From Flavobacteriales bacterium UBA7612 (lineage in GTDB: Bacteria; Bacteroidota; Bacteroidia; Flavobacteriales; Weeksellaceae): 64,000 bases of DNA. A program made the position numbers and the translations under genes. Position 1 is the first letter of the stretch, and every line of letters starts with the position of its first letter. The stretch lies in the NCBI GenBank assembly GCA_002484335.1, contig DLJQ01000001.1, forward strand, positions 31,474-95,473, written 5' to 3'. The notes beneath the pieces are model-generated. The model worked only from the letters and a program-made list of their open reading frames with translations. It was not told where the DNA came from and searched no databases. Positions 62,986-64,000 of the stretch are shown here, piece after piece.

Positions 62986-63058
62986 GGTGCCTTAGCTCAG
63001 TTGGTAGAGCAAAGGACTGAAAATCCTTGTGTCCCTGGTTCGATTCCTGGAGGCACCA
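62986..63058 (+). tRNA. tRNA-Phe (anticodon GAA)
   Basis: Acceptor stem GGTGCCT (62986-62992) pairs with AGGCACC (63051-63057), discriminator A63058. Anticodon stem AAGGA/TCCTT encloses CTGAAAA, anticodon GAA. T arm CTGG-TTCGATT-CCTGG. No encoded CCA. Confidence 0.97.
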
Positions 63059-63063
63059 CTGCT

Positions 63064-63100
63064 AAAAAACCTCAAACAAAATGTTTGAGGTTTTTTTATT
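63064..63100 (+). terminator. Terminator of tRNA-Phe
   Basis: Stem AAAAACCTCAAACA / TGTTTGAGGTTTTT followed by Ts, six bases after the tRNA. Confidence 0.92.
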
Positions 63101-63175
63101 TAAAATAAAATCACAATTTATTAATTGAATATACGTTATCACAATAATGTAAATATTCAGTAATTTGCAATAAAT

Positions 63176-63526
63176 ATGGAAATAGGAAATAAACCTTGGG
63201 GTTCTTACTATGTATTAGAAGATACTGATATATATAAACTAAAGAGAATTGAAGTTAATGTTGGAGGAAGATTATCTTACCAATATCATGAACATCGTGC
63301 AGAAGTTTGGACAATAGTTCAAAGTGAAGCTCTAGTTACTCTTGAAGGAGAAGATATTAAATTTAAAGCTGGTGAGGTTGTTCAAATCCCTCTAAACGCA
63401 AAACATCGTATTCAAAATATAGGTACTGAAACATTAATTTTTATTGAAGTTCAATATGGTACGTATTTTGGAGAAGATGATATCATTCGAATTGAAGATG
63501 ATTACAATCGTAATAGTAACGATTAA
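63176..63526 (+). CDS. Mannose-6-phosphate isomerase type II-like cupin
   Basis: 116 residues forming one cupin barrel. KPWGSYYVLED at the start, then the metal-binding motif block YQYHEHRAEVWTIVQ and the second cupin motif VQIPLNAKHRIQN. It equals the C-terminal isomerase domain of bifunctional mannose-1-phosphate guanylyltransferase/isomerase proteins but stands alone. It probably interconverts fructose 6-phosphate and mannose 6-phosphate for nucleotide-sugar synthesis. Co-directional, 29 bases before the cytidylyltransferase, so likely an operon. Confidence 0.88.
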   Translation: MEIGNKPWGSYYVLEDTDIYKLKRIEVNVGGRLSYQYHEHRAEVWTIVQSEALVTLEGEDIKFKAGEVVQIPLNAKHRIQNIGTETLIFIEVQYGTYFGEDDIIRIEDDYNRNSND

Positions 63527-63555
63527 AAATCCTAAAATACTAAAAAAACTATACT

Positions 63556-63984
63556 ATGAAAATTGGAATAACTTTTAGTGCATTTGATTTATTACATGCT
63601 GGTCATGTAAAAATGCTTGAAGACGCCAAAAAAAATTGCGACTATTTAATTGTTGGCCTACAAACTGACCCAACATTAGATAGACCGGAAAAAAATAAAC
63701 CTACACAAACTGTTGTAGAAAGATACATACAGTTAAAAGGATGTAAATTTGTTGACGAAATTGTTCCATATGCAACAGAACAAGATTTGGAAGATGTTTT
63801 ACGATCTTTTGATATAGATATTCGCATATTAGGAATCGAATATAAAGATCATAATTTTACTGGTCGAAAATACTGCGAAGAAAAAGGTATTGAACTTTAT
63901 TACAATTCCAGAGATCATAGATTTTCTAGTTCTGGATTAAGAAAAGTTGTTGCAGAAAAAGAGTTATTAAAAATAGCTAAATAA
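63556..63984 (+). CDS. Adenylyl-/cytidylyltransferase (glycerol-3-phosphate cytidylyltransferase-like)
   Basis: 142 residues, a nucleotidyltransferase of the HxGH superfamily: FSAFDLLHAGHVKML carries the HAGH motif, and RFSSSGLRK near the C terminus takes the place of the RTxGxST signature. Size and fold match TagD-type glycerol-3-phosphate cytidylyltransferases, which make CDP-alcohols for envelope polymers. The actual substrate may differ. It follows the phosphomannose-isomerase-like cupin gene and ends 16 bases before the window edge. Confidence 0.88.
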   Translation: MKIGITFSAFDLLHAGHVKMLEDAKKNCDYLIVGLQTDPTLDRPEKNKPTQTVVERYIQLKGCKFVDEIVPYATEQDLEDVLRSFDIDIRILGIEYKDHNFTGRKYCEEKGIELYYNSRDHRFSSSGLRKVVAEKELLKIAK

Positions 63985-64000
63985 TAAAAAAAGAGATTAA

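Overview
The window is chromosomal DNA from an AT-rich member of the Bacteroidota, almost certainly order Flavobacteriales. Evidence: SusC/SusD and other TonB-dependent receptors, lipoproteins with C-[SD]-[DE] after the lipobox, a type IX secretion (T9SS) C-terminal sorting domain, a mevalonate-pathway decarboxylase, ribosomal protein S16 with a long Ala/Glu tail, promoters of the Bacteroidota form TTG-N17-21-TAnnTTTG, weak Shine-Dalgarno sites, and tRNA genes without an encoded CCA. A Weeksellaceae-like genus (Empedobacter relatives) is a guess. No IS element, prophage, CRISPR array or rRNA gene was seen.

1-10 kb: the last 50 codons of trpB, then a five-gene tRNA cluster (Pro-Pro-Arg-Ser-Pro), a membrane protein, an amino-acid permease, thioredoxin, a SUFU-domain protein, two initiator tRNAs, a LOG-family protein, an acyl-CoA thioesterase, and a corA / SDR / mvaD operon. 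10-20 kb: a SusC/SusD pair, tyrS, a FadL-type porin with an SGNH lipoprotein, and a BaiN-type flavoprotein. 20-28 kb: a TonB receptor and a double-DUF5689 lipoprotein divergent from a secreted endonuclease-family enzyme; trpA follows the nuclease by one base, about 26.5 kb from trpB.

28-37 kb: tRNA-Arg, a YjjG-like phosphatase, then a surface-glycan block: flippase, GT4 glycosyltransferase, asparagine-synthase-like protein and a second flippase, converging on a small membrane ORF, a FemAB/GNAT-like protein and a polysaccharide deacetylase, followed by radC. 37-42 kb: glnS, a HEPN-like protein, rimM and rpsP. 42-49 kb: a T9SS-exported subtilase, a barrel-less TonB-plug protein and an S9 peptidase.

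49-64 kb: a two-gene module of unknown function (a 1674-residue DUF5724/DUF4132 protein with a 144-residue partner) between two near-identical hairpins; a poxB / MFS operon; a three-gene surface-fibril operon with CshA-type repeats and a 5' hairpin at its predicted transcription start; a hypothetical gene; an Lrp/AsnC regulator; tRNA-Phe; and a type II phosphomannose-isomerase-like cupin with a cytidylyltransferase.

The most interesting points are the DUF4132 module and its flanking hairpins, the predicted extracellular nucleic-acid-scavenging locus, a structured intergenic repeat in three copies, the trpB/trpA split, a set of predicted leaderless promoters, and a tRNA promoter block shared with the fibril operon.
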